Below are positions 24,097-33,372 of a stretch of DNA of 64,000 bases, in pieces. The stretch lies in the NCBI RefSeq assembly GCF_030719035.1, contig NZ_CP132203.1:1736001-1800000 (forward strand), given 5' to 3'. The first letter of the stretch is position 1; every line of letters starts with the position of its first letter. This DNA comes from Hahella sp. HNIBRBA332. GTDB lineage: Bacteria; Pseudomonadota; Gammaproteobacteria; Pseudomonadales; Oleiphilaceae. Position numbers and translations under genes: made by a program. The notes beneath the pieces were generated by a model. That model was not told the origin of the DNA. It did not search any database and saw nothing but the letters and a program-made list of their open reading frames with translations.

Positions 24097-26865
24097 ATGC
24101 GAAACCAGGGAAGACGCCATAGCGTGCGCTTGATACATCTCAAAAGTCATATTCGTTCCTACCTCCGGCGTTTACTCGTCTTTTCGTTGCTGGGCGCTGG
24201 CCTCCTCTCCACTGTCTTCTTATGGGCGGACTACCAGCTGATGGAGACCTTGCCCCCTGCGCAAAAAGCGGAATTGTCTCTGCAAAGCGCCATGTTATAT
24301 CTCCTGATCGCCTGCGTCGTTCTGGTCGGCGGTGTGGTCGCCTGGCTGCTTACTGCCAATGAGGCCCGCAATGAGGCCCTGCGCGAGAGTCGCAACAATC
24401 TGGATAAAGCGCAGCAAATCGCCCGGCTGGGCAATTGGCTTTGGGATATAAAGCGCAATGAAGTGTATTGGTCGGATCAGGTTTACCGCAATCTGGGGTT
24501 GTCGCTGCATGACAACAAAGCCTCCTATGAAAAGTTTCTGGAATGCGTGCATCCGGATGACAGGGCGCGCGTCGTCAAGCTGGTGGACGAGGCATTGGAG
24601 AACAAGCAGATATACGCCATCGAGCACCGCGTCATCTGGCCCGATGGCGAGGAGCGCATTATGTGCGGGGCGGGCGAGGTGCTCTTTGATGCGCAGGGAA
24701 ACCCTGTGGAAATGCACGGCACTATCCAGGACATCACTGAACGCAAGCTGGATGAAAACCGCAAGAACGAATATGCGCACCTGATTTATGACCTATACAA
24801 CAATGCGCCTTGCGGCTATCACTCGCTGGATCCCCAGGGAGTAATCGTGGATATCAACGAAACGGCGCTGCGCTGGCTGGGATATTCGCGCAGCGAACTG
24901 GTTGGCAAAGTGATGTTCTGCGATCTGCTGTCTGAAGACTGCGTGCAATTGTGCTGGGACAAGCTGGGGCAACTGAAGAAAGGCGGCACGCTGAGCAATC
25001 TGGAGCTTAATGTTCGCTGCAAAGACGGCCGGTTGTTCTGTGTTTTGCTGAGCAGCACGGCGTTGCGAAGCGAAGACGGCGAATTTCGCGGTAGTCGCTG
25101 CATATTGGTGGATTACACTGAGCGACGTCGTCACGAGAAGGAGCTGCAGCAGGCGGCGGTGGTGTTCGACGCCATCCGCGAAGCGGTCATTATTACCGAC
25201 GACGCCCGCAATATCGTGGCGGTGAACAACGCCTTCACCGAGATCACCGGTTACACCCTGGATGATGTCTACGGACGTAACCCCCGCCTGCAACAATCCG
25301 GTCGCCACGACAAAACTTTCTATCAATCCCTGTGGCGCTCCATCACGGAGCACGGCCATTGGCAGGGGGAGATTGAGAATAAACGGCGCAATGGCGAGAT
25401 TTACCCCGCCTGGCAGAACATCAATGTGGTCTACGATAGAAACGGCAAAATCGCCAACTATGTGTCGGTGTTCTCTGATATCAGCGTGATCAAAGAGAAA
25501 GAGAAGCAGCTACGCCACCTCGCTAACCATGATTCGCTGACCGGGTTGCCCAATCGACTGCTGTTCTTCAATAGCCTTGAGATTTCTCTGGAGCGGGCCA
25601 AGCGTCGGCGTATGGAAGTGGCGTTGATGTTTATCGACCTGGATCGCTTCAAAATCATCAACGACACCATGGGGCATGAGGCTGGCGATATCCTGCTGAA
25701 AACTGTGGCGCGACGCTTGTCGGAAGCGGTGCGGGGCGAAGACATGGTGGCGCGCCTGGGAGGAGATGAGTTCACTATCAGTCTGGAGGAGCTGTCCAAT
25801 ACCGAGGACGCCGCCGCCATGGCCGGCAAGCTGATAGAGACTATTCGTCAGCCCATTCACATCGGCGGTCATGAAATTGTCTGCTCCGCCAGCATCGGCA
25901 TCGCCATTTTCCCCCATGACGCCGAAAGCGCGCAGAATCTGGCGCGGGCGGCGGATGCGGCCATGTACCGGGCCAAGGAATTGCACCGCAATACTTTCGA
26001 GTTCTACACCAGCGAACTGACGGAAAGGGCGATAGAGCACCTGACTCTGAGCAGCGAAATGCGGCAAGCCCTGGAGCGCAATGAATTTGAACTTTACTAC
26101 CAGCCGCAATTCAATCTGGCCAGCGGCAAACTGGTGGGGGCGGAGACGCTGCTGCGCTGGCGGCACCCCACGCGGGGACTGATAACCCCATACTGTTTCA
26201 TCAATATTGCGGAGGACAGCGCTCTGATTGATCCCATCGGCGGATGGGTGATCAATCAACTATGCCGGGATGTGGCCGGCTGGCTGAAAGAGGGGCTGAA
26301 GTTGCCTCGCATCGCCTTTAACGTCTCAGGCAAACAGCTGGAGCATTACGATGTCAAAGGGCGTATCGAACATGCGTTGCAACGCTGGGGTCTGGAGCCG
26401 TCCGATCTCGATCTGGAGCTGGAAGTGACGGAAGGCGCTCTGCAGCACGAGGAGCGTAGTGTGGAGGTGCTAAGGAAGGTGCGATCGCTGGGGTTGAGCG
26501 TGGCCATTGATGATTTTGGCACAGGGTACTCTTCTCTTAGCAGGCTCAAGCGCATGCCGATAGATACGCTTAAAATCGACCGTATGTTTATTCGCGATTT
26601 ACCGGACGACCCCAATAATCAAGCTCTAGCCAGCGGTATTATTCTGCTGGGCCGGGCGCTGGGTCTTAAAGTAGTGGCGGAAGGCGTGGAGAATGTGGAG
26701 CAGCTACGCTTTCTGCAGGAGCGGGATTGCGATGAGGCGCAGGGCTTTTTGCTCAGCAAGCCTCTGCCCAAAGCAGCGTTTGTAAAGCTGTTGAAAGGAG
26801 AGGGGCTGCCTGTTATTCCGCCGGCGTCGCTGACCGTCGTCAGGAAACCGGCGGCGTCGGATTAG
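24097..26865 (+). CDS. Membrane PAS-PAS-PAS-GGDEF-EAL protein
   Basis: The product is 922 residues from ATG 24097; a TTG at 24043 would add 18 and has no better ribosome-binding site. Two membrane helices (LVFSLLGAGLLSTVFLW and LYLLIACVVLVGGVVAWLLT) flank a short periplasmic loop. Three PAS/PAC units follow. The cyclase has RLGGDEF (Gly555-Phe559) with an RxxD inhibitory site (RGED) five residues before it. The phosphodiesterase has Glu683 in GAETLLRW, so EAL reads ETL, and DDFGTGYSSLSRL and LKIDRMF are intact. Both c-di-GMP synthesis and breakdown are therefore possible. It is a single-gene unit. Confidence 0.9.
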   Translation: MRNQGRRHSVRLIHLKSHIRSYLRRLLVFSLLGAGLLSTVFLWADYQLMETLPPAQKAELSLQSAMLYLLIACVVLVGGVVAWLLTANEARNEALRESRNNLDKAQQIARLGNWLWDIKRNEVYWSDQVYRNLGLSLHDNKASYEKFLECVHPDDRARVVKLVDEALENKQIYAIEHRVIWPDGEERIMCGAGEVLFDAQGNPVEMHGTIQDITERKLDENRKNEYAHLIYDLYNNAPCGYHSLDPQGVIVDINETALRWLGYSRSELVGKVMFCDLLSEDCVQLCWDKLGQLKKGGTLSNLELNVRCKDGRLFCVLLSSTALRSEDGEFRGSRCILVDYTERRRHEKELQQAAVVFDAIREAVIITDDARNIVAVNNAFTEITGYTLDDVYGRNPRLQQSGRHDKTFYQSLWRSITEHGHWQGEIENKRRNGEIYPAWQNINVVYDRNGKIANYVSVFSDISVIKEKEKQLRHLANHDSLTGLPNRLLFFNSLEISLERAKRRRMEVALMFIDLDRFKIINDTMGHEAGDILLKTVARRLSEAVRGEDMVARLGGDEFTISLEELSNTEDAAAMAGKLIETIRQPIHIGGHEIVCSASIGIAIFPHDAESAQNLARAADAAMYRAKELHRNTFEFYTSELTERAIEHLTLSSEMRQALERNEFELYYQPQFNLASGKLVGAETLLRWRHPTRGLITPYCFINIAEDSALIDPIGGWVINQLCRDVAGWLKEGLKLPRIAFNVSGKQLEHYDVKGRIEHALQRWGLEPSDLDLELEVTEGALQHEERSVEVLRKVRSLGLSVAIDDFGTGYSSLSRLKRMPIDTLKIDRMFIRDLPDDPNNQALASGIILLGRALGLKVVAEGVENVEQLRFLQERDCDEAQGFLLSKPLPKAAFVKLLKGEGLPVIPPASLTVVRKPAASD

Positions 26866-26891
26866 CGGACTTTACTGCTCCGCTTTCATAG

Positions 26892-27461
26892 TCAATAGAT
26901 ACAGCCCCCGTCAGGGCCGCAGGTGACGCTGATTCCATGGCTGGGGTCAGACGAAATGAAACCAGAGGTGGTTCCGTCGCTGATCACCGAGCCGCCACGA
27001 CCGTTATGACCCAAACCGCGATTGCCGCCGCCACGGTTGCTGAACATCGGCGCCAGATTAAATAGCGCCGGACCGCCTTCATAACCGCCGACGCCAGCGG
27101 CGTTGAGCCAGTAACGTCCGGGAATCGCCTGGCCGAAATAATTTCTCAGCGCCACGGCTTCGCTGGGATGAATCTCTCGACCATTGATAAAGATCCCGGA
27201 GCCGCCGCCGGAGATATCCGCGGGCAGGGGAGCGGAGACAGGGAGTCCGGGGTAAGTGACGCCGACAGTTGGGCCGCCTTCAAAACCCCAGGCGCCGGTG
27301 TGCGCGTCGTACCAGTATTGGCCCGGTTGCAGACGAATCCCTTGCTGCGCGAAGTAGTTGGCCACTTGCGCGTCGAGGGGCGCGCGATTCACGATCACCC
27401 CCTCCGCCATCGCTGTGACTGAAATCAGTAGTGTCAGAAGAATCGTGCATGAACGAAACAT
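26892..27461 (-). CDS. Secreted Gly-rich protein with two PGxYW modules
   Basis: The product has 189 residues with a signal peptide (TILLTLLISVTAMAEG). Two repeats are visible: a helix-like segment followed by LQPGQYWYDAHTGAWGFEGGP, and about 70 residues later IPGRYWLNAAGVGGYEGGP. Each is preceded by a residue pattern V.NYFAQ/LRNYFGQ. A Gly/Asn/Arg-rich stretch lies between the second repeat and a Cys-containing C-terminus (CGPDGGC). It is probably a periplasmic or surface protein. I do not know its function. It converges on the PAS-GGDEF-EAL gene. Confidence 0.7.
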   Translation of the reverse strand: MFRSCTILLTLLISVTAMAEGVIVNRAPLDAQVANYFAQQGIRLQPGQYWYDAHTGAWGFEGGPTVGVTYPGLPVSAPLPADISGGGSGIFINGREIHPSEAVALRNYFGQAIPGRYWLNAAGVGGYEGGPALFNLAPMFSNRGGGNRGLGHNGRGGSVISDGTTSGFISSDPSHGISVTCGPDGGCIY

Positions 27462-27593
27462 CGTCGTCCTCCCGCCATTGCTACAAATAACTTGATTGCA
27501 AAGCTTTCGCCAATTAAGCGCCTATGAGGGGGCGTTAAAAACAAGTAGCGCGTTTTTTGATCAAATTCCGTCAATAAATTTTCATGAATTGAC

Positions 27594-28484
27594 TTAGCCT
27601 GCGCGCAGTCCATCCAGGCTCAAGCCATCGCCCGCCACCGGCGCAGTGCGGGAGATAAATTGCACAAAACCGGCCACGGCGGGGGAAGTCTGCTCCCGAT
27701 TATATAAAAGACGCATTTGCACGCCTGGCAAGGCAGGCAGATAGTCGCTGCTCTCCACTACTCGCAACCCTTCAGGCACGATGCTTTTACCCAATACCGT
27801 GACGCCCAATCCCGCCAACACGCCAGCGCGGATGCCGCTGAAGCTGGCGCAGGTATAAACAATGCGCCAGGGGATGCTCATGGAGTCCAGGGCTTCAATT
27901 ATGCGGTGGCGGTAAACGCAGCCCCGCGGCGCGACGATCAGCGGCACCGGATGGCGGGTATGGCAGGTGTGATGAATGCTGGTGGCCCACACCAGATCCT
28001 CCATCCAGCCTTCTTCCGGAGAGATGGTGCGTAAACTGGTGTGCAGGGCGAACACAAGATCCAACTCTTTGGAGCGATAACGCTCCACCAGATTGGAGCT
28101 GAGGTCGCAGGTGACCTCCAGCGTGACATTGGGATGCGCCTGGGAGAACTTGCCCAGCACCTCTGGCAACGAACTGGCGAACTCATTGGGAATGCCCAGG
28201 CGCAAGCAACCGGCCAGCTCCGGTTGCGACAGCTTGATCATGGCTTCTTTATTAAGAGCAAGAATGTCGCGGGCGTATTGCAACAGAATCAAGCCTTCCG
28301 GAGTGGGGGCCAATGCCTTGTTGTTACGCAGCAGCAGGGTGGCGCCGACTAATTCTTCCAGTCGCCGGATCTGCAGGCTGATCGCCGGCTGCGAGCGTCC
28401 CAACGCGTCGCCGGCCTGAGTAAAACCGCCATAATCCGCTACGGCGACAAAGGTTTGCAGGAGATCGGTGGGGAGATAATTCAC
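27594..28484 (-). CDS. LysR-family regulator, LrhA-like
   Basis: The product has 296 residues. The N-terminal HTH reads LLQTFVAVADYGGFTQAGDALGRSQPAISLQIRRLEELVG, with SQPAIS in the recognition helix. The co-inducer domain has features of the LrhA/PnbA branch (GCLRLGIPNEFASSLPEVLG, IPWRIVYTCASFSGIRAGVLAGLGVTVL). The N-terminus does not match GcvA, the LysR regulator of E. coli gcv genes. It is divergent from gcvH across a 200-base gap. Regulation of the glycine block is therefore plausible by position only. Confidence 0.88.
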   Translation of the reverse strand: MNYLPTDLLQTFVAVADYGGFTQAGDALGRSQPAISLQIRRLEELVGATLLLRNNKALAPTPEGLILLQYARDILALNKEAMIKLSQPELAGCLRLGIPNEFASSLPEVLGKFSQAHPNVTLEVTCDLSSNLVERYRSKELDLVFALHTSLRTISPEEGWMEDLVWATSIHHTCHTRHPVPLIVAPRGCVYRHRIIEALDSMSIPWRIVYTCASFSGIRAGVLAGLGVTVLGKSIVPEGLRVVESSDYLPALPGVQMRLLYNREQTSPAVAGFVQFISRTAPVAGDGLSLDGLRAG

Positions 28485-28684
28485 AGCGTTACCATAAATA
28501 TTTTAAATAAATGCATTTTAACTATTAATTTCACAAATCAATAGCCCGGAGTTATGGTTCAGTTATATAAAAACGATATCGCTGTAGCCCTGTTTCGGCG
28601 GCGTCTCTCTTTGTCGATACGTCCTGGGGCGGGCTCAGAAGGATAATTTATTCCAACCGGTTCCAATTGAGGAGTATGTTACGT

Positions 28685-29059
28685 ATGAGCGGTCTGAAAT
28701 TCACTGAAGATCACGAGTGGTTGTCCATGGAATCCGATGAAGTCGGTGTTGTGGGCATTACAGATTACGCACAGGCGCAACTGGGCGATCTGGTGTTCGT
28801 GGAGCTGCCCGAAGTGGGCCGTGAAGTCAGCCAGGGCGAAGATATCGGCGTAGTGGAGTCGGTGAAAACCGCCAGCGATATCAAGAGCCCCGTCAGCGGT
28901 GTCGTAGTCGCCGTGAACGAAGCGCTGAGCGATGATCCAGGTAAAGTGAACGAAGATCCTACTGGAGAAGGCTGGATTTACAAAATCTCCCTTTCCAATG
29001 CTTCTGAAGTTGAGTCGCTGATGGATGACGCGGCTTATAAGGCGCTGACAGGAGAGTAA
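28685..29059 (+). CDS. gcvH: Glycine cleavage system H protein
   Basis: The product has 124 residues. GAGGAG lies about ten bases before the ATG at 28685, while the in-frame ATG at 28676 sits too close to that site. It carries the lipoylated Lys61 in GVVESVKTASDIK and the usual EDHEWL start. H protein shuttles the aminomethyl group from GcvP to GcvT in the cytoplasm. It is separated from gcvP by four bases and is the first gene of the block. No glycine riboswitch pattern could be seen in the 200 bases upstream. Confidence 0.95.
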   Translation: MSGLKFTEDHEWLSMESDEVGVVGITDYAQAQLGDLVFVELPEVGREVSQGEDIGVVESVKTASDIKSPVSGVVVAVNEALSDDPGKVNEDPTGEGWIYKISLSNASEVESLMDDAAYKALTGE

Positions 29060-29063
29060 TATC

Positions 29064-31946
29064 ATGAGCGATACACGCGAAACTCTGGCTGAACTGGAGC
29101 AGCGGGACGCTTTCATCGGCCGCCACATCGGCCCGGATGAAGCGGAAAAGACCACCATGTTGAACGCGCTGGGCGTGGCCGACATGGAAACGCTGATCAG
29201 CAAGACTGTTCCTGAAACCATCCGCATCCAGGAAGGTCTCGAACTCGACGGCCCTTGCACCGAAGCGCAGGCGCTGGCGGAACTGAAAGCCTTCGCTGAA
29301 CGTAACAAAGTTTTCAAAACCTACATCGGCATGGGTTACTACAACACCCTGACGCCGACCGTTATCCTCCGTAACGTACTGGAAAACCCCGCCTGGTATA
29401 CCGCTTATACTCCGTACCAGCCGGAAATCTCTCAGGGCCGCCTGGAAGCGCTGTTGAACTTCCAAACCATGATCGGCGACCTCACCGGTATGGAAATGGC
29501 CAACGCGTCTCTGTTGGACGAAGGCACTGCGGCGGCGGAAGCCATGACCATGTGTCGCCGGGTCAACGGCAAGAACAAGAGCAATGTATTCTTCGTCGCG
29601 GAAGACTGCCTGCCGCAGACAATCGAAGTAGTAAAAGGCCGCGCTGAGCCTCTGGGCATCGAAGTCGTGGTCGGCGATCCTCTGAAAGATCTGCAGAACC
29701 GCGACTACTTTGCGGTGCTTCTGCAATATCCGGGCGTCAACGGCGATGTCCGCGATTACCGCGAACTGATCAAAACCGTTCACGAAGCCAACGCACTGGC
29801 GATCATGGCGGCGGATATCCTGTCTCTGACCCTGTTGACGCCTCCGGGCGAACTGGGCGCTGATATCGCTATCGGCAACAGTCAGCGTTTCGGCGTGCCC
29901 TTGTTCTTCGGGGGCCCCCACGCGGCTTACATCGCCACCAAAGACGAGTACAAGCGTTCTCTGCCTGGTCGTCTGGTGGGCGTTTCTGTTGACGCCAATG
30001 GCGACAAAGCCTACCGCTTGGCGCTGCAGACCCGTGAACAGCACATTCGTCGTCAGAACGCGACCTCAAACATCTGCACCGCGCAGGCGCTGCTGGCGAT
30101 TACCGCCTCCATGTACGGCGCTTACCACGGCCCGGAAGGGCTCAAACGCATCGCCCGTCGCGTGCATCGTCTGACCACTATTCTGGCGGAAGGCCTGAAG
30201 CAGGCGGGACGCACCGTCAACACCACGCATTTCTTTGACACTGTGTCCGTCGCCACTGGCGGCGATACAGACGTGGTCTATCAAGCCGCTCTGCAGCAGA
30301 AGATCAACCTGCGGCGCATCGATGATAAAACCCTGGGCGTTTCATTGGACGAAACCACTACCCGCGAAGATGTCGCCGCACTTTTACAGGTATTCGCCTC
30401 CGGCAAGCCGGTTGCGGATGTCGCGACGCTGGACGCTTCCGCCAAGGATGCGATTCCAGCGGAGCTGAGCCGTCAAAGCGCATTCATGACGCACACGGTA
30501 TTCAACCGTTACCACTCTGAAACGGAAATGCTGCGTTATCTGCGCCGTCTGGCGGATAAAGACCTGGCGCTTGACCGCACCATGATCCCGCTGGGCTCCT
30601 GCACCATGAAGCTGAACGCCACCACGGAAATGACCCCGGTGAGCTGGGAAGGTTTCTGCGCGATTCACCCCTTTGCGCCGTTGGATCAAACTGAAGGCTA
30701 TCGCGCCCTGATCGCTGATCTGGAACGTATGCTCAGCGCAGCGACCGGTTATGCGGCGTTCTCTTTGCAGCCCAATGCGGGCTCTCAGGGCGAATACGCT
30801 GGCCTGCTGGCGATCCGCGCTTATCATCAAAGCCGCGGAGAAGGCGACCGCGACGTCTGCTTGATCCCCAATTCCGCCCACGGCACCAACCCGGCGTCAG
30901 CGCAGATGGTGGGCATGAAAGTCGTAGCGGTGAAGTGCGACGACAACGGCAACGTGGACCTGAACGATCTGCGTCTGAAAGCGGAGCAGCACAGCGCCAA
31001 ACTGGCGGCGTTAATGGCGACCTATCCGTCCACTCACGGCGTGTTCGAAGAGGGCATTCGCGAAGTGTGCTCTATCGTGCATCAGCACGGCGGTCAGGTA
31101 TACATTGATGGCGCTAACCTCAATGCGATGGTCGGCCTGTGTAAACCCGGTCAGTTCGGCGGCGACGTGTCGCACCTGAACCTGCACAAAACATTCTGTA
31201 TTCCACACGGCGGCGGCGGCCCCGGCGTTGGCCCAATTGGCGTCGCTGCGCATCTTGCTCCGTTCCTGCCTGGCCACAGCGCCATGGGCGAGACGGCGGA
31301 AAAAGCGATTGCGCCTATCTCCGCAGCGCCTTGGGGCAGCGCGGGCATTCTGCCCATTTCCTGGACTTATATCCGCATGATGGGCGGCGAAGGTCTGACC
31401 GAAGCGACCAAGTCGGCGATTCTGAACGCCAACTACATCGCCAAGCGCCTGGAGCCGCACTATCCCGTGCTGTATACCGGTTCGCAAGGTTTCGTGGCGC
31501 ATGAGTGCATTATCGACGTGCGTCCGTTCAAAGACAGCTGCGGCGTGACCGTTGACGATATCGCCAAGCGTTTGATCGACTTCGGCTTCCACGCGCCAAC
31601 CATGTCATTCCCGGTTCCTGGCACGCTGATGATCGAGCCGACTGAGAGCGAATCTCTGGCGGAACTGGATCGCTTCTGCGACGCCATGATTGCTATCCGC
31701 GAGGAAATCCGCGCGATTGAGAACGGCGAGTACGACGTGGATCACAGCCCGCTGCACCATGCCCCGCACACCGCGGCGGATCTGGTGGGCGACTGGGATC
31801 GGCCCTACAGCCGCGAGCGTGGCGTGTATCCGTTGAAAGCGCTGAAAGCGGACAAATACTGGAGCCCGGTGGGTCGCATCGACAACGTGTACGGCGACCG
31901 CAACCTGGTGTGCGCATGTCCTCCGATGACTGAGTACGAGGACTAA
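29064..31946 (+). CDS. gcvP: Glycine dehydrogenase (decarboxylating), P protein
   Basis: The product has 960 residues, the full length of the homodimeric type. The N-terminus RDAFIGRHIGPDEAE and the PLP-binding Lys709 in HLNLHKTFCIPHGGGGPG are diagnostic, as is the internal duplication of an aminotransferase-like half (SNICTAQALLAI, then PLGSCTMKLN). It decarboxylates glycine and loads the aminomethyl group on GcvH. It lies between gcvH (4-base gap) and glyA. Confidence 0.97.
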   Translation: MSDTRETLAELEQRDAFIGRHIGPDEAEKTTMLNALGVADMETLISKTVPETIRIQEGLELDGPCTEAQALAELKAFAERNKVFKTYIGMGYYNTLTPTVILRNVLENPAWYTAYTPYQPEISQGRLEALLNFQTMIGDLTGMEMANASLLDEGTAAAEAMTMCRRVNGKNKSNVFFVAEDCLPQTIEVVKGRAEPLGIEVVVGDPLKDLQNRDYFAVLLQYPGVNGDVRDYRELIKTVHEANALAIMAADILSLTLLTPPGELGADIAIGNSQRFGVPLFFGGPHAAYIATKDEYKRSLPGRLVGVSVDANGDKAYRLALQTREQHIRRQNATSNICTAQALLAITASMYGAYHGPEGLKRIARRVHRLTTILAEGLKQAGRTVNTTHFFDTVSVATGGDTDVVYQAALQQKINLRRIDDKTLGVSLDETTTREDVAALLQVFASGKPVADVATLDASAKDAIPAELSRQSAFMTHTVFNRYHSETEMLRYLRRLADKDLALDRTMIPLGSCTMKLNATTEMTPVSWEGFCAIHPFAPLDQTEGYRALIADLERMLSAATGYAAFSLQPNAGSQGEYAGLLAIRAYHQSRGEGDRDVCLIPNSAHGTNPASAQMVGMKVVAVKCDDNGNVDLNDLRLKAEQHSAKLAALMATYPSTHGVFEEGIREVCSIVHQHGGQVYIDGANLNAMVGLCKPGQFGGDVSHLNLHKTFCIPHGGGGPGVGPIGVAAHLAPFLPGHSAMGETAEKAIAPISAAPWGSAGILPISWTYIRMMGGEGLTEATKSAILNANYIAKRLEPHYPVLYTGSQGFVAHECIIDVRPFKDSCGVTVDDIAKRLIDFGFHAPTMSFPVPGTLMIEPTESESLAELDRFCDAMIAIREEIRAIENGEYDVDHSPLHHAPHTAADLVGDWDRPYSRERGVYPLKALKADKYWSPVGRIDNVYGDRNLVCACPPMTEYED

Positions 31947-32017
31947 GCAGTACTGCGGGGCGTTCACGCGTCCCGCTTCTCTGCGCAAAATAAGAATCTG
32001 AAAGAGGAACACGAGCC

Positions 32018-33298
32018 ATGTTTACCGAAGATATGCGGATCGCTGATTACGATCCCGAGCTGTCGGCGGCCATTAATGCGGAAAAACGCCGTCAGGAAGA
32101 ACACATTGAATTGATCGCCTCCGAAAACTACGTCAGCCCACGGGTGATGGAAGCGCAAGGCGGCGTCTTGACCAACAAATACGCGGAAGGCTATCCCGGC
32201 AAGCGTTATTACGGCGGCTGCGAGCACGTCGATGTCGCGGAGCAACTGGCTATCGACCGCGCCAAGCAACTGTTCGGCGCTGATTACGCCAACGTGCAAC
32301 CCCATTCTGGATCACAAGCCAACGCAGGCGTGTATCTGGCCCTGGCCAAGCCTGGCGACACGATTCTGGGCATGAGTCTGGACCACGGCGGTCACCTGAC
32401 CCACGGCGCCAAGCCCAACTTCTCCGGCAAAATTTTCAACGCCGTGCAGTACGGCCTGAACCCGGAAACCGGCGAAATCGACTATGATCAAGTCGAGCGT
32501 CTAGCCAAAGAACACAAGCCGAAACTGGTTATCGCAGGCTTCTCCGCTTATTCACGAGTGGTGGACTGGCAGCGTTTCCGCGACATTGCGGATAGCGTTG
32601 GCGCCTACCTGATCGTTGATATGGCGCATGTCGCCGGTCTGGTTGCGGCGGGTCTGTATCCCAGCCCGGTGCAGATCGCCGACGTCACCACGACCACCAC
32701 GCATAAGACTTTGCGCGGCCCTCGCGGTGGCCTGATTCTGGCGAAGTCCAACCCAGAGATTGAGAAAAAACTGCAATCTTTGATTTTCCCTGGTATTCAG
32801 GGCGGTCCTCTGATGCACGTGATCGCCGCTAAGGCGGTAGCGTTCAAGGAAGCGTTGGAGCCTGCATTCCGCGACTACCAACAGCAAGTCGTGAATAACG
32901 CCAGAGCCATGGCGGATGCGGTGAAGGCGCGCGGCTACAAAGTCGTCAGCGGCGGCACGGACAATCACCTGTTCCTGATCGATCTGATCGATAAGGGCGT
33001 GACCGGTAAAGACGCCGACGCTGCATTAGGCCGCGCGTACATTACCGTCAACAAAAATACGGTGCCGAACGACCCACAATCGCCGTTCGTGACTTCCGGT
33101 CTGCGTATCGGTACGCCAGGCGTCACCACTCGCGGCTTCAAAGAAAAAGAAGTTGTGGAGCTGGCGAACTGGATTTGCGATGTGCTGGACAATATGGGCG
33201 ATGAAAGCGTCGTAGAGAAGGTCCGCGAGAAGGTGCTGAGCATCTGTCGCGATTTCCCTGTCTACCGCGCTAACGCCAAATCCGGAGCCGCCCTATGA
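32018..33298 (+). CDS. glyA: Serine hydroxymethyltransferase
   Basis: The product has 426 residues, the usual length being about 417-430. AGAGGA precedes the ATG. PLP Lys230 lies in TTTTHKTLRGPRGG; HIELIASENYVS, GKRYYGGCEHVD and HSGSQAN are family motifs. The enzyme converts glycine and 5,10-methylene-THF to serine and THF. Placement after gcvP means one glycine can supply the C1 unit used to turn another into serine. Confidence 0.97.
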   Translation: MFTEDMRIADYDPELSAAINAEKRRQEEHIELIASENYVSPRVMEAQGGVLTNKYAEGYPGKRYYGGCEHVDVAEQLAIDRAKQLFGADYANVQPHSGSQANAGVYLALAKPGDTILGMSLDHGGHLTHGAKPNFSGKIFNAVQYGLNPETGEIDYDQVERLAKEHKPKLVIAGFSAYSRVVDWQRFRDIADSVGAYLIVDMAHVAGLVAAGLYPSPVQIADVTTTTTHKTLRGPRGGLILAKSNPEIEKKLQSLIFPGIQGGPLMHVIAAKAVAFKEALEPAFRDYQQQVVNNARAMADAVKARGYKVVSGGTDNHLFLIDLIDKGVTGKDADAALGRAYITVNKNTVPNDPQSPFVTSGLRIGTPGVTTRGFKEKEVVELANWICDVLDNMGDESVVEKVREKVLSICRDFPVYRANAKSGAAL

Positions 33299-33313
33299 GG
33301 CGCTCCGGTCTCT

Positions 33314-33332
33314 CCGTCCGCATAGCGGGCGG
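33314..33332 (+). terminator. Possible hairpin between glyA and sdaA
   Basis: CCGTCCGC pairs with GCGGGCGG (one G-T pair) around ATA, followed by GTTTCTC. It is a modest terminator or attenuator-like stem 16 bases after glyA. Full termination would separate sdaA from the upstream genes. Confidence 0.4.
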
Positions 33333-33372
33333 GTTTCTCAAGGTTTCACAGCTCCGTGGCGAGTGATGATTT

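Noticed and set aside
27594..28484. The LysR gene as GcvA
   Set aside because: Its N-terminus and co-inducer domain follow LrhA-type proteins rather than GcvA, and position alone is not enough.
28485..28684. Glycine riboswitch upstream of gcvH
   Set aside because: I looked for the characteristic paired motifs and saw none. A covariance search would be decisive.
28959..30044. Minus-strand ORF of 361 codons over gcvP
   Set aside because: It is a shadow of a highly conserved plus-strand enzyme gene.
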